64,000 nucleotides of DNA from Deltaproteobacteria bacterium (GCA_012729055.1 JAAYDW010000053.1:20159-84158); one strand, 5' to 3'. Shown: positions 54,831 to 63,724, numbered from the stretch's first letter. Notes: a model not told the origin generated them from the letters alone. Translations and numbers: made by a program.

Positions 54831-55808
54831 TTAAAGCAGGCGCTCCGCGCCGGCGATCGTTACCGTCGTTTTGATGACGCCCGGCTGTTCACGGGTGAAA
54901 ACGATCATGAACGGAATCCGGCCGCCGGGAATCACCCGCTCGTTGGAATTGTCCCGGCCTTCCGGCAGGGACAGAATTTTCAGCATATCCTCTTCAGACG
55001 CATTGGTCAGCTCCTCATCCGAAAGAATATTGCCTGCAAAGCTTGTCCGTTCGTCGAGAACGACGGCATACGCGTCCAGAATCGCCGCCTTCACCTGGAT
55101 GCGGGCGACGGCAAAGTCCGCCTGATTGACGGCCACGCCCTCCACGACCCGGATATTGCCCAGAATATAATTATTCACCACCCGCTGCCGGATTTCCTGT
55201 ACTTTGACCTGGGCCAGCACCGAATGACCCTGGTAAGGCTGCGAAGCACCGAGATACTTGCGGCCGATTTCCACGTAGCGTTCCAGCTGCTGCGGAAACA
55301 CAAAAAACAGCAAGACGGCCGGAATCACGATGATGACCAGCACCGACCAGAGCACCGCCAGCCATGCTTTGCTTTTCTTCTTCTCCGGCGCGGGCGGTGG
55401 TTCCACAGCGGCCGCCGCGGCTTCCTCCGCCTCCGGGGCAATTTCCTCTCCCGGTGAAAATTCGATGTCCGTCAGGTTGAGTCCCACCCTTTCGGACGGT
55501 TCCGGCTCCGGTTCCGGCGGCAAACTTCCCCCGGCCGGCTCTTCCGGCTCGACCTTTCGGCGAAGGGAAGCTTCGTCCGGATCGCGTTCCTTGTCGGCCG
55601 CGATGCGCGCGGGGACTGCCGGTTCAAAGGACAACCGCGCGGACGTCATTCCGGCCGCCGTCTCGCCGGCAACCGGACCTGGTTTTGCCGGACTTTCCTG
55701 GAAAAAAACGTGCCGGCAGCGGCTGCAGCGCATCCACAAACCGTCGCCTTCCATTTGAGACTCATCAAAACGGAACTTGGTCCGGCATTGTTTGCATTGA
55801 ATAATCAT
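54831..55808 (-). CDS. Zinc-ribbon (MJ0042-type) and DUF3426-like membrane protein
   Basis: A 325-residue protein. A zinc finger opens it: CKQCRTKF, then MRCSRCRHVF (two CxxC knuckles). A long acidic, Pro-rich linker follows to about residue 140. One transmembrane helix (AVLWSVLVIIVIPAVLLFFVF) leads to a C-terminal DUF3426-like extracytoplasmic domain. Its role is unknown; the type is common in deltaproteobacteria and betaproteobacteria. GAGGGATAAAA precedes the ATG. It follows hpt by 20 nt. Confidence 0.85.
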   Translation of the reverse strand: MIIQCKQCRTKFRFDESQMEGDGLWMRCSRCRHVFFQESPAKPGPVAGETAAGMTSARLSFEPAVPARIAADKERDPDEASLRRKVEPEEPAGGSLPPEPEPEPSERVGLNLTDIEFSPGEEIAPEAEEAAAAAVEPPPAPEKKKSKAWLAVLWSVLVIIVIPAVLLFFVFPQQLERYVEIGRKYLGASQPYQGHSVLAQVKVQEIRQRVVNNYILGNIRVVEGVAVNQADFAVARIQVKAAILDAYAVVLDERTSFAGNILSDEELTNASEEDMLKILSLPEGRDNSNERVIPGGRIPFMIVFTREQPGVIKTTVTIAGAERLL

Positions 55809-55828
55809 TTTTATCCCTCAATTCCGGA

Positions 55829-56359
55829 TCAGACGGGATTGGGAATCACATACACATCAGGCCAATGACGGTCCTGCTCGTTGAAATCCAATCCGTAGCC
55901 GACCACGAAACCGTCCTCCATGGAAAAACCGACGTAATCCGCTTCAAAGGGAATCTTTCTTCTTCCGCGTTTGTCCAGAAAGGCGCAGACCCTGATGGAG
56001 TTCGGTTTCCGGAGTTTCAGCGTATCGACGATGTGCCGAAGCGTCAGGCCGGTGTCGACGATATCTTCGATGATCAAAATGTCGCGCCCCTGAATTTCCG
56101 CATCGACATCCTTGGTGATAACAATGGTTCCGGAGCTTTCCGACCCGGCCCCGTAGCTGGCCGCGCGGATGAAATCCGTCTGGCAGGGAATGGACATGGC
56201 GCGGGCCAGGTCCGCCATGAACATAAAAGCGCCCTTCAGGACGCCGATCAAGAGCAGATCGCTTCCGGCATAGTCGCGGGAGATTTGATCGGCCAGATCT
56301 TTCACGCGCCGGGCAATCTCGGATCGGGTATAGAGAATGACTTTCTCCGGTTGGGCCAT
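55829..56359 (-). CDS. hpt: Hypoxanthine phosphoribosyltransferase
   Basis: This purine salvage enzyme of 176 residues converts hypoxanthine (and guanine) to IMP (GMP) with PRPP. Signatures are LIGVLKGAFMFMADLAR and the PRPP loop LIIEDIVDTGLTL. The start MAQPEKVILYTRSEI at 56359 is preferred because the predicted transcription start (about 56392) lies downstream of the track start at 56407, and GAGGAA precedes it. Confidence 0.94.
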   Translation of the reverse strand: MAQPEKVILYTRSEIARRVKDLADQISRDYAGSDLLLIGVLKGAFMFMADLARAMSIPCQTDFIRAASYGAGSESSGTIVITKDVDAEIQGRDILIIEDIVDTGLTLRHIVDTLKLRKPNSIRVCAFLDKRGRRKIPFEADYVGFSMEDGFVVGYGLDFNEQDRHWPDVYVIPNPV

Positions 56360-56398
56360 GTCGGATGGTTCCTCGTTACGGTTCGAAGGTTTTGCAAT

Positions 56399-56428
56399 AT
56401 TAATCAAGTTATCCGGTGTCTGTCAATA
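56399..56428 (-). promoter_or_regulatory. Promoter of the hpt operon
   Basis: On the minus strand, TTGACA (56428-56423), an 18-nt spacer and TAATAT (56404-56399). The leader to ATG 56359 is about 33 nt. Confidence 0.7.
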
Positions 56429-56432
56429 TAAA

Positions 56433-57251
56433 TCAGGCAAGCGCGCTGCAAAGCGACGCCAGGGTTTCGATGTTATCCCAGATCATGCCCTCCGCCAGGG
56501 CGAGCTCATCCGCCGAATGAAACTCCGATGAAAGGCTCTGCAGAATGGCGTTGAGCGGCGAAATCTCCCGGCCGAACTTTTCATAGTCGATGCGGCTGAT
56601 CATGTACTGCGACCCGTCAAAGTAGTACTTGCCCAGGCGGTTTACGTCCTCCGATCGGAACGGCCAGGTCGTTTTCCAGTGGAAGTACGCCAGGGCCGTC
56701 TCCCGAATCGCCCGGTGCGCGAACATTTCCGGCGCCAGCTCGCGGCCGACCCGGTCGGCGACGAGCCGGAAGTAGGTGACGACCAGATCGATGTCCGTCA
56801 GGCACAGGCCGTAGAGATACCAGTCGTCGAGGATCGCAAGCAGAATGCGCTGCTGCGAGCGGGGAATGAAATGGTGGCTGGGGCACAAATGCCCGGCGCA
56901 GACGTCCCGCCCGTAAAAGGAAACCGTGCGCCTGTCGTCCCCGCCGTTCTGCATCGGATGCACGAGGCAGCCGACTTTTTTTTCTTCGTCGTCCAGAAAG
57001 CCCAGGTACTCGCAGCAGTAAATGACTTCGTAGCGCTTGCGGAAATCCTCGACGGCGAAGGTCTCTGCGGCGTAGCAGCCCAGGTCGTCCGGCCCCTGCA
57101 CCATGCCGCGATAGCGCTTCGTGCGGGCGCGGAGCCGCTCAGTCAGGGCTTCGCGCGAGCTGTCCACGTAATTGTACAGGCCGCAGCAGGCTCCGCAGGA
57201 CTTGCCGGGATCCGGCTGGCACAAGACCATGATTTCCGAAGACGACGACAT
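56433..57251 (-). CDS. Cysteine-rich protein of unknown function (272 aa)
   Basis: I do not recognise a named family. The N-terminal KSCGACCGLYNYVD recalls the CxxCC cluster of YkgJ-like zinc/iron-binding proteins. Further Cys occur in YCCEYLGFLDDE, GCLVHP and CAGHLCPSH, giving about ten Cys plus His in the first 150 residues, likely a metal site. The C-terminal half is helical. There is no signal peptide. The start is ATG 57251 with GGAGG eight bases upstream; the GTG at 57260 overlaps that site. Only about 4 nt separate its end from the hpt -35 element. Confidence 0.75.
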   Translation of the reverse strand: MSSSSEIMVLCQPDPGKSCGACCGLYNYVDSSREALTERLRARTKRYRGMVQGPDDLGCYAAETFAVEDFRKRYEVIYCCEYLGFLDDEEKKVGCLVHPMQNGGDDRRTVSFYGRDVCAGHLCPSHHFIPRSQQRILLAILDDWYLYGLCLTDIDLVVTYFRLVADRVGRELAPEMFAHRAIRETALAYFHWKTTWPFRSEDVNRLGKYYFDGSQYMISRIDYEKFGREISPLNAILQSLSSEFHSADELALAEGMIWDNIETLASLCSALA

Positions 57252-57346
57252 CGAGCGCACCTCCGTTTTTTTCCTCCAAAAGACCGAATAAATTCCGGCC
57301 CGGCGCGGACGCCGCCGGGCGCGCGCCTTCTATAAAAGGATTACCA

Positions 57347-57375
57347 TTGCAGGTCAAGAATAAAAATGGTATGAC
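57347..57375 (+). promoter_or_regulatory. Promoter of the 133-aa gene
   Basis: TTGCAG (57347-57352), a 17-nt spacer and TATGAC (57370-57375). The leader is about 31 nt. Confidence 0.55.
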
Positions 57376-57412
57376 CTCACGACTTTTTTAGAAAGCAGGA
57401 CATCGAAGTTTT

Positions 57413-57814
57413 ATGGAATTGATCGAAACCATCCCTCTGCAAAACGGCCTTCGGCTCACGATCCAGGACCTGTCGCGCCGCATTGCCGCGGACACGGTAA
57501 AAGTCGAAATTTCCATTCAGATGAAAGTGAAAGTCGAAGAATCCTTCTTCGCATCCTCCGACGACCACCGTCAGCTCACCGACATCTTCGGCGACGAACT
57601 CACTTACGAGCACAAACTGGAGCGGACGTTCGTTTCCGACGCCGGAAGAGACGCCGCCCGCGCCCTGCTGCTGAAAACGTTCAAGGACAATTCCCTTCAG
57701 TATCTGTCATCGCCCAACTTCGCGCGAAAAATGGCCCTCTCGCTGCTTCGGGACATCAAAGGCAATCCCTACAAGTACCGACGGGCGCCTCTGGCCGAAG
57801 AGCCGGAAGGATAA
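57413..57814 (+). CDS. Conserved-looking cytoplasmic protein of unknown function (133 aa)
   Basis: Not recognised. The sequence MELIETIPLQNGLRLTIQDL, then VKVEISIQMKVKVEESFF, alternates in a beta-sheet pattern. It is followed by a helical half, ARALLLKTFKDNSLQYLSS. It has no signal peptide or cysteines. It lies 35 nt upstream of the radical SAM-DUF2344 gene and is probably co-transcribed, hinting at a shared role in RNA metabolism. No clear ribosome site is seen within 10 nt of the ATG. Confidence 0.72.
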   Translation: MELIETIPLQNGLRLTIQDLSRRIAADTVKVEISIQMKVKVEESFFASSDDHRQLTDIFGDELTYEHKLERTFVSDAGRDAARALLLKTFKDNSLQYLSSPNFARKMALSLLRDIKGNPYKYRRAPLAEEPEG

Positions 57815-57849
57815 ACGGGGCGGCAAAAACAATCAACGGAAAGCGCACC

Positions 57850-60321
57850 ATGACAAGAGATTTTTTCGAGGAGCTCCTGGCCGGCTCTGAAAAGCCCAGC
57901 CGCTACATCGGCACAGAAGTCAACGCCGTACGCAAGGAAAACGCCGCTGTGCGCTTCGCGCTGGCGTTTCCGGACACGTATGAAGTGGGCATGTCGCATC
58001 TGGGCTTGCAGATTCTCTACGCCGTGCTCAACGCCCTTCCCGGCGTCTCCGCCGAACGGTGCTTCGCCCCCTGGCCCGACCGGGAGCGCGAGCTGCGTCT
58101 CCGCGGTCTTCCGCTGACGTCGCTGGAATCCGCAAAACCGCTTGCGGATTTTGACCTTGTCGGCTTTTCTCTGCAGTACGAACTATCCTACACCAACGTC
58201 CTCACGATGCTGGATTTGGCGGGCCTTCCGCTTCGGGCCGCCGACCGGTCGGAAGGCCATCCCCTGATCATCGCGGGCGGTCCCTGCGCCTTCAATCCCG
58301 CGCCGCTTAGCGCTTTTATCGACGCTTTCGTGATCGGCGAGGGAGAAGAAGCCGTGGAAGAAATCGCCGCGGCCGTGGCGGCGGGCAAAAGTAAAAACGC
58401 GACAAGAGACGCCCTGCTGGCCGCGCTGGCGGACATCGCGGGCGTTTATGTGCCCTCCCGGCACGGCCGAACCGTCATCCGCAAGAGAAAGCCGGTCGAT
58501 CTCAACCTCTGGCGTCATCCGGTCGCGCCGGTCGTGCCGCTCATGCAGACCGTCCACGACCGGATCGTTCTCGAAATCGCCCGGGGCTGCACGCGGGGCT
58601 GCCGGTTTTGCCAGGCCGGCATGCTCTGGCGCCCTTACCGCGAAAGAAACGCGACACTGGCAGCCGACATGGCAAGCGAGGCGCTTGGGTCTACCGGACA
58701 CGATGAGGTCTCGCTTCTGGCGCTGAGCTCCGGAGACTACAGCTGCATCGAGCCGCTCATCCAAAACCTCATGTCGAAGCACTCCGGCGAAAGGGTCGCG
58801 CTGGCGCTGCCGTCTTTGCGCGTGGAGTCCCTGAGCCGGACGCTGATCGAAGAAATCAAGCGCACACGCAAAACCAGCTTCACCCTGGCGCCGGAGGCCG
58901 GAACGGACAAGATGCGCCGGATCATCAACAAGGGCAATACGGCGCAGGATCTGCTGACTTCCGTCGACCGGATCTTTGACGCCGGATGGAAATCCATCAA
59001 GCTGTACTTCATGATCGGTCTGCCCGGGGAAGAAGAAAGCGATCTGGACGGCATTGTCGATCTGGCCTACGAGGCGCTCAGGGCGGCCCGGCGCCGCGGC
59101 CAGGTTACCGTCAGCCTTTCGACCTTCGTGCCCAAACCCCACACGCCTTTTCAATGGGAAGGGCAGCTCTCGCTCGACGAAACTTACGCCCGCCAGCAGT
59201 ACATCCGGCGGCGCATGAACAACCGCCATCTGGCCGTCAAGTGGCACGATGCGCGGATGAGCCTGCTCGAAGGCTTGTTTTCCCGCGGCGATGCAACCGC
59301 AGGCGAACTCCTGCTTGCCGCCTGGCGGAAGGGCTGCCGCTTCGACGGCTGGAGCGAAATCCTGCGCTTTGACCTCTGGCAGGACGCCCTGCAGGAGGCG
59401 GGTATTTCCGTCGAAACCTGTCTGGGCGCGCGAGGACCGGCCGAGTCCCTCCCCTGGGACAACATCGACTGCGGCGTCCGCCGGGAATTTCTGCTGGCGG
59501 AAAGGCAAAAGGCCTTCGCGGACGAAGCCACGCCGGACTGCCGCTACGCGGCCTGCCAGGACTGCGGCGTCTGCAACTTCACCGAAATACAGAATATTTT
59601 TTCAACCGGCGATTTTCCCGCGCCCCAGCCGAACGTCCAGCCGCCGGCTTCGCTTCGCCGCGAAAAAGTGTACCGTCTGCGCTTCACCAAAACCGGCCGC
59701 GCGCGCTTTCTCTCGCATCTGGAACTGGCGCTCGCCATGACGCGCGCCCTGCGCCGCAGTTCCCTTGCGCTTTGCTATTCGGCGGGCTTTCACCCGCATC
59801 CGAAAATCTCTTTTGCCACCGCCACTCCGGTGGGTATGGAAAGCCGCGAGGAATATCTGGACGTCACCGCCCTGAAACATCCGGGCGATCCCGCGGCGCT
59901 GAAAAACGAAATCAACGCCGCCCTGCCCGACGGCATGGCCGTCACGGATTTGCAAGCTCTGCCGTTTGTCGCAAGCGAGCTTTCCCGGGCGCTTTACGGT
60001 TTCGACTACGAACTGTGGCTGCCCGATCGGACGGACGAAGAGCAGGTGAAAGCCATGGCCTGCCGCATCGAAAAGTTTCTGGCCGCCGGCTCGTTTCCCA
60101 TTACCCGCCAGGCCAAGGGGAAAACCGTCAGGCGCGACATCCGGCCTTTCGTTGAGCATCTGGCGTTGCTTCCCGCGGAGAAAAAAGCGACCATGACGCT
60201 CCTGCACGCCCAGAACGGCGCTGCCCGTCCGCTCGATATTCTCGAACACGTCCTGGGCGTCGCTGCCGACGAAATGAAAAACGTACGGATTCTCAAAACC
60301 AGAACGCTGCTTGCCCGATAA
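57850..60321 (+). CDS. Fused radical SAM (TIGR03960-type) and DUF2344 protein
   Basis: This 823-residue protein has three parts. A B12-binding-like N-terminal segment covers about 1-200 (FALAFPDTYEVGMSHLGLQ). A radical SAM core follows (IARGCTRGCRFCQAGMLWRP, the C-x3-C-x2-C cluster). From about residue 605 there is a DUF2344 domain (LRFTKTGRARFLSHLELALA and CYSAGFHPHPKISFATATPV). The two modules are separate genes in many Clostridia, where they sit near rng and rplU; here neither follows. The reaction is unknown, although context elsewhere suggests tRNA/rRNA modification. Confidence 0.93.
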   Translation: MTRDFFEELLAGSEKPSRYIGTEVNAVRKENAAVRFALAFPDTYEVGMSHLGLQILYAVLNALPGVSAERCFAPWPDRERELRLRGLPLTSLESAKPLADFDLVGFSLQYELSYTNVLTMLDLAGLPLRAADRSEGHPLIIAGGPCAFNPAPLSAFIDAFVIGEGEEAVEEIAAAVAAGKSKNATRDALLAALADIAGVYVPSRHGRTVIRKRKPVDLNLWRHPVAPVVPLMQTVHDRIVLEIARGCTRGCRFCQAGMLWRPYRERNATLAADMASEALGSTGHDEVSLLALSSGDYSCIEPLIQNLMSKHSGERVALALPSLRVESLSRTLIEEIKRTRKTSFTLAPEAGTDKMRRIINKGNTAQDLLTSVDRIFDAGWKSIKLYFMIGLPGEEESDLDGIVDLAYEALRAARRRGQVTVSLSTFVPKPHTPFQWEGQLSLDETYARQQYIRRRMNNRHLAVKWHDARMSLLEGLFSRGDATAGELLLAAWRKGCRFDGWSEILRFDLWQDALQEAGISVETCLGARGPAESLPWDNIDCGVRREFLLAERQKAFADEATPDCRYAACQDCGVCNFTEIQNIFSTGDFPAPQPNVQPPASLRREKVYRLRFTKTGRARFLSHLELALAMTRALRRSSLALCYSAGFHPHPKISFATATPVGMESREEYLDVTALKHPGDPAALKNEINAALPDGMAVTDLQALPFVASELSRALYGFDYELWLPDRTDEEQVKAMACRIEKFLAAGSFPITRQAKGKTVRRDIRPFVEHLALLPAEKKATMTLLHAQNGAARPLDILEHVLGVAADEMKNVRILKTRTLLAR

Positions 60322-60379
60322 AATTTTTATCCGGAAACCGACTGCGGCTCTTTGACCGGCCACGGCTGCCGATTCCATC

Positions 60380-60406
60380 TTGACCCCTCCCCTTTTTTCC
60401 TATAGT
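60380..60406 (+). promoter_or_regulatory. Candidate promoter of the second acyl-CoA ligase gene
   Basis: TTGACC (60380-60385) and TATAGT (60401-60406) with a short 15-nt spacer. The leader would be about 90 nt. Confidence 0.45.
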
Positions 60407-60503
60407 GATAAGGACACGTCACATCCGGCCCATGGTTTCATTTTCGTTGTCGCGGCTCTTGTCAACGCATTTCCAACCGAACCGATCCTTTGGAGGGAAA
60501 AAG

Positions 60504-62174
60504 ATGGAAGAAAAACCCTGGCACCGTCACTATGATTACAATGTTCCCACTACCATCCGTTATCCGCGTCTGGCCGTTCACCACCTGATTGAACTGCCTG
60601 CCAACTCTTACCCGGACAAGACAGCGCTGCACTATTTCGGCACCGAAATCACCTTCTGGGAATTGCGCACCCAGATCCTCCGGTTCGCCAACGCCCTGGC
60701 GGCGCTCGGCATCCAAAAGGGAGACCGGGTGGGCATTCATCTGCCCAATTGTCCCCAGTATCCGATCGCCTATTACGCGGCCCTGTCGGTCGGCGCCATC
60801 GTCGTCAATCTCAATCCGCTTTACACGCCGGATGAGTTGAAACTGATGGCCAATACCTCGGGGCTTTCCACCCTCATCACGTTCGACGTGGCGCTGCCCT
60901 CGATACGCACGTTGTGCAAAAACATCCGCATTCCCCGTGTTATCGTCACGGCTGTGACGGATTACATCAAGGGATTTCCCGTAAGCTCCGCCAAAAGCCT
61001 GGATCTGGAAGAAGGATGGCTGCATTTTTCGGAACTGCTCGATAAAACCACCTCCACCCGGCGCTCCAAGGTTGAAGTCAGTCCTCAGGATCCGGCTCTG
61101 ATTCAGTTTACCGGCGGTACGACCGGCGTTCCCAAGGGCGCCGTCCTGACGCACGGCAACGTCATCGCGGCCGTTTTTTACTGCGTCCTGTGGGGAAATC
61201 CGACCATTCCCCTCACGCCGCCGGAACGGCGCAGCGTTATGGCCGTCCTCCCCTATTTTCACGTGTACGGCAATATCGTCGTGATGAACTGGGCGATGTT
61301 TTCCTGCGCAACCCAGATTCAGGTTCCGCGCTTCAATATTGACGAGATGATGGCGCTTCTGGCCAACTTCGACAAGATCACCTTCTTCCCGACGGTCCCC
61401 ACGCTGATCACCGCGCTCATCAATCATCCCAAAGCGGAAGAACTGAATCTGGCCAAAAAGATCGGCCTTTTAAATTCCGGCGCGGCGCCGATGGCCTCGG
61501 AGCTGATCGATCAGGTCCGGGATATGGGCATTTATTTCAGCGAAGGCTACGGCCTTTCGGAATCCACTTCCGTCGGCATCAGCAACCCGGTGCTGGGCAT
61601 GAAGAAAATCGGCAGCATCGGCATTCCCATCCCGGACAACGACGTCAAACTGGTGAATGTGGATGACGGTGTAACGGAAGTCCCCGACGGCCAGCCGGGT
61701 GAAATCATCATGAAGGGACCGGTCATCATGCAGGGCTACTGGAACAATCCCCAGGAGACGGCGGGCCAGCTCAAAGACGGCTGGCTCTATACCGGCGACA
61801 TCGCCGTCCGCGATGAAGACGGGTACCTGTTTATCGTCGATCGAAAGAAGGACATGATCATCGCCGGCGGCTTCAACATCTATCCCCGGGAAATCGACGA
61901 AGTCCTCTTCCAGCACCCCAAAGTCTCCGAGGCGGTGGCCCTGGGCGTCAAAGACGAATACCGGGGCGAAACCGTCAAGGCCTTCGTCGTCCTGAAAGAA
62001 GGCCAAAGCTGCACGGCGGAGGAAATCATCTCTTTCTGCAAGGAAAAGCTCGCGCCTTACAAAGTGCCGAAGCTCGTCGAATTCCGGGAATCGATTCCCA
62101 AGTCCGCCGTCGGCAAAATCCTGCGCAAGGCGCTGCGCGAGGAAGAAGAGGCCAAGGCCAAACAAAAAAAATAA
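60504..62174 (+). CDS. AMP-forming long-chain acyl-CoA ligase (paralogue)
   Basis: A 556-residue ligase starting MEEKPWHRHYDYNVPTTIRY, with GGAGGGAAAAAG upstream; the track start 33 codons earlier is inside the leader. Motifs are FTGGTTGVPKGAVLTHGN, EGYGLSESTSVG, YTGDIAVRDEDGYLFIVDRK and PKSAVGKILRKALRE. It is colinear with the ligase at 21641 over its whole length, so the two arose by duplication and may differ in acid preference. It stands alone, with a terminator directly after it. Confidence 0.94.
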   Translation: MEEKPWHRHYDYNVPTTIRYPRLAVHHLIELPANSYPDKTALHYFGTEITFWELRTQILRFANALAALGIQKGDRVGIHLPNCPQYPIAYYAALSVGAIVVNLNPLYTPDELKLMANTSGLSTLITFDVALPSIRTLCKNIRIPRVIVTAVTDYIKGFPVSSAKSLDLEEGWLHFSELLDKTTSTRRSKVEVSPQDPALIQFTGGTTGVPKGAVLTHGNVIAAVFYCVLWGNPTIPLTPPERRSVMAVLPYFHVYGNIVVMNWAMFSCATQIQVPRFNIDEMMALLANFDKITFFPTVPTLITALINHPKAEELNLAKKIGLLNSGAAPMASELIDQVRDMGIYFSEGYGLSESTSVGISNPVLGMKKIGSIGIPIPDNDVKLVNVDDGVTEVPDGQPGEIIMKGPVIMQGYWNNPQETAGQLKDGWLYTGDIAVRDEDGYLFIVDRKKDMIIAGGFNIYPREIDEVLFQHPKVSEAVALGVKDEYRGETVKAFVVLKEGQSCTAEEIISFCKEKLAPYKVPKLVEFRESIPKSAVGKILRKALREEEEAKAKQKK

Positions 62175-62220
62175 AGCGATAAAAGGATCGGACGTTTTTC
62201 CCGATCGCGTTCGCTAATGA

Positions 62221-62255
62221 AAAAGGCCCGGGGATGTTCTCCGGGCCTTTCCTTT
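62221..62255 (+). terminator. Terminator after the second acyl-CoA ligase
   Basis: GGCCCGGGGA (62225-62234) pairs with TCTCCGGGCC (62238-62247), with one G-T pair and loop TGT. It is followed by TTTCCTTTTG and preceded by AAAA. Confidence 0.85.
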
Positions 62256-62315
62256 TGTTCCGCCCGGTTTGAAGGCGGACACGGCGACCGACCCCGCCGG
62301 GCATGCAGGATTTTC

Positions 62316-62344
62316 TTGACTTCACAAAACTCCTCTTTTATAGT
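62316..62344 (+). promoter_or_regulatory. Strong sigma-70 promoter of the Cys-rich exported protein gene
   Basis: TTGACT (62316-62321), a 17-nt spacer and TATAGT (62339-62344). The leader is about 70 nt. Confidence 0.75.
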
Positions 62345-62421
62345 TGCGCCGGAAGCATGCAGGAAAGCGCATCCACGACATTTCGCCGTAAAAAATGATT
62401 ATTTCCGCAAGAGGAGGAACT

Positions 62422-62685
62422 ATGAAAAAAATCATGATCGTCGTCACGCTGCTTGCGCTTGTGTGTTTCCCGGTATGGGCCCAAAACTCTTGTGACAGTT
62501 CCTGCAACGCCAAATGCAAAGGCCAGCAGGCCACTTTCACCGCCTGCTACTCAAGCTGCAAAAGCACCTGTGTCGCCCAGAAAACGGGCAATGCCGCTCA
62601 GGACAAGGCCAACACCTGTCAGAACAAATGCTCCGGACAGGGCGCCAACTTCCAGAGCTGCTACAACAGCTGCCTGAAAAACTAA
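62422..62685 (+). CDS. Small exported protein with duplicated twin-CX3C motif (87 aa)
   Basis: This 87-residue protein has a signal peptide (MKKIMIVVTLLALVCFPVWA) and a mature part of about 67 residues with ten Cys. Two repeats share the exact spacing C-x3-C-x9-C-x3-C: CNAKCKGQQATFTACYSSC and CQNKCSGQGANFQSCYNSC. An extra CDSS half precedes repeat 1. Such spacing would give disulfide-bonded helical hairpins or metal sites in the periplasm. The start is ATG 62422 with AGAGGAGGAAC upstream. I know no bacterial family name for it. Confidence 0.8.
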   Translation: MKKIMIVVTLLALVCFPVWAQNSCDSSCNAKCKGQQATFTACYSSCKSTCVAQKTGNAAQDKANTCQNKCSGQGANFQSCYNSCLKN

Positions 62686-62801
62686 GTCGTTTTCTGTCGG
62701 AGAAAGCGGCGCTCGTCAGTAAGCCACTTCAAAAACGCAAACGAAGACAACGGTTGAAGTGGGATCGCCCGACTGAACCAAGGATTGACTGGATACAAGC
62801 G

Positions 62802-63305
62802 ATGGCCATTTTTCATCCCTTGCGCAGATTCGAACAGGGAGGCTTTACGGCGCTCGACGTGATCCTTGTCCTCGTGATCATCGGCATCGCCGCCGCCGTG
62901 GGCGTGTCGAGGAGCGTTTCCAGAACAACATTTGACCTGGCGACCGAAGCCGAAACGCTCAAGACCCATCTGCGCTATGTCCAGTACCGGTCGATGAGAG
63001 ACGCCTTGGCGCCGGGGCAGACGCTGACCTGGGGGCTGAGATTCAATGCCGGCTCCTACGATCTTCTGTACGACAATGACGCAACGTCCCGCCGTCTGCC
63101 CAACGAAGACAGCCCCTCCCATACGCTTGCCAGAGGCATCACGATGACATCCAGCCTGGCGGGCAGCGTCCTGCACTTCAACGAATGGGGAAACCCCGTC
63201 GGGACTGACGCGGTTCCCCTGACGGCGGACGTTTTAATCACCCTGACCGACGGATCGGCTTCGCAGACGGTCCGCGTCACGCAAAACACGGGATTTATTC
63301 CATGA
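62802..63305 (+). CDS. Type IV pilin-like pseudopilin (GspH/FimT-like)
   Basis: A protein of about 167 residues. The prepilin signature is GGFTALDVILVLVIIGIAAA, with the cleavage Gly before Phe and a hydrophobic helix; the usual Glu+5 is replaced by Asp. The rest has a GspH-like C-terminal beta domain. ATG 62802 has only a weak site (GGAT); the track start at 62514 overlaps the Cys-rich gene. It overlaps the next pseudopilin gene by 4 nt (ATGA), marking an operon. Confidence 0.85.
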   Translation: MAIFHPLRRFEQGGFTALDVILVLVIIGIAAAVGVSRSVSRTTFDLATEAETLKTHLRYVQYRSMRDALAPGQTLTWGLRFNAGSYDLLYDNDATSRRLPNEDSPSHTLARGITMTSSLAGSVLHFNEWGNPVGTDAVPLTADVLITLTDGSASQTVRVTQNTGFIP

Positions 63306-63724
63306 ACAGACCGACTGCTGTCCAAAACGGATTTTCGCTTATCGAAATCATCGTCGCACTGACTGTTCTGGCCGTCCTGGGAGTCCTGGTTTTCCGGTAT
63401 TTGGGAACGCCGCTGACCGGCGGCACAGACTTGTTTTCCCTGTTTGACGACTCTCTGACCCTCGAACGGATCGGCGAAAACATTACCGCCGATTACAGGC
63501 ATAATTTCTCCACCGGCAGCCTCGCCGGGTTGAAAACGAAAATCGGCGAAGAAGGCACGGCGAAAACGAATGATTACGGCAGCTATGCGGTCGTCGAAAA
63601 CAGATACATCACTTTTATCAACAACGTGGAAGACAACGCGCCGCTAAATCAACAAAATACGCTGAAAGTCACGATTAAAAACGACCGCAACAAAACGCTC
63701 ACCATGGTTTTTGTTCAGTTTTGA
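63302..63724 (+). CDS. Type IV pilin-like pseudopilin
   Basis: A 140-residue protein with an N-methylation motif, NGFSLIEIIVALTVLAVLG (Gly-1, Phe+1, Glu+5). It is followed by a mixed globular domain typical of minor pseudopilins. Translation is coupled to the gene before it (ATGA overlap). It should be processed by PilD and inserted in a pilus or pseudopilus tip. Whether the cluster is type IV pilus or type II secretion cannot be decided from this window. Confidence 0.88.
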   Translation: MNRPTAVQNGFSLIEIIVALTVLAVLGVLVFRYLGTPLTGGTDLFSLFDDSLTLERIGENITADYRHNFSTGSLAGLKTKIGEEGTAKTNDYGSYAVVENRYITFINNVEDNAPLNQQNTLKVTIKNDRNKTLTMVFVQF

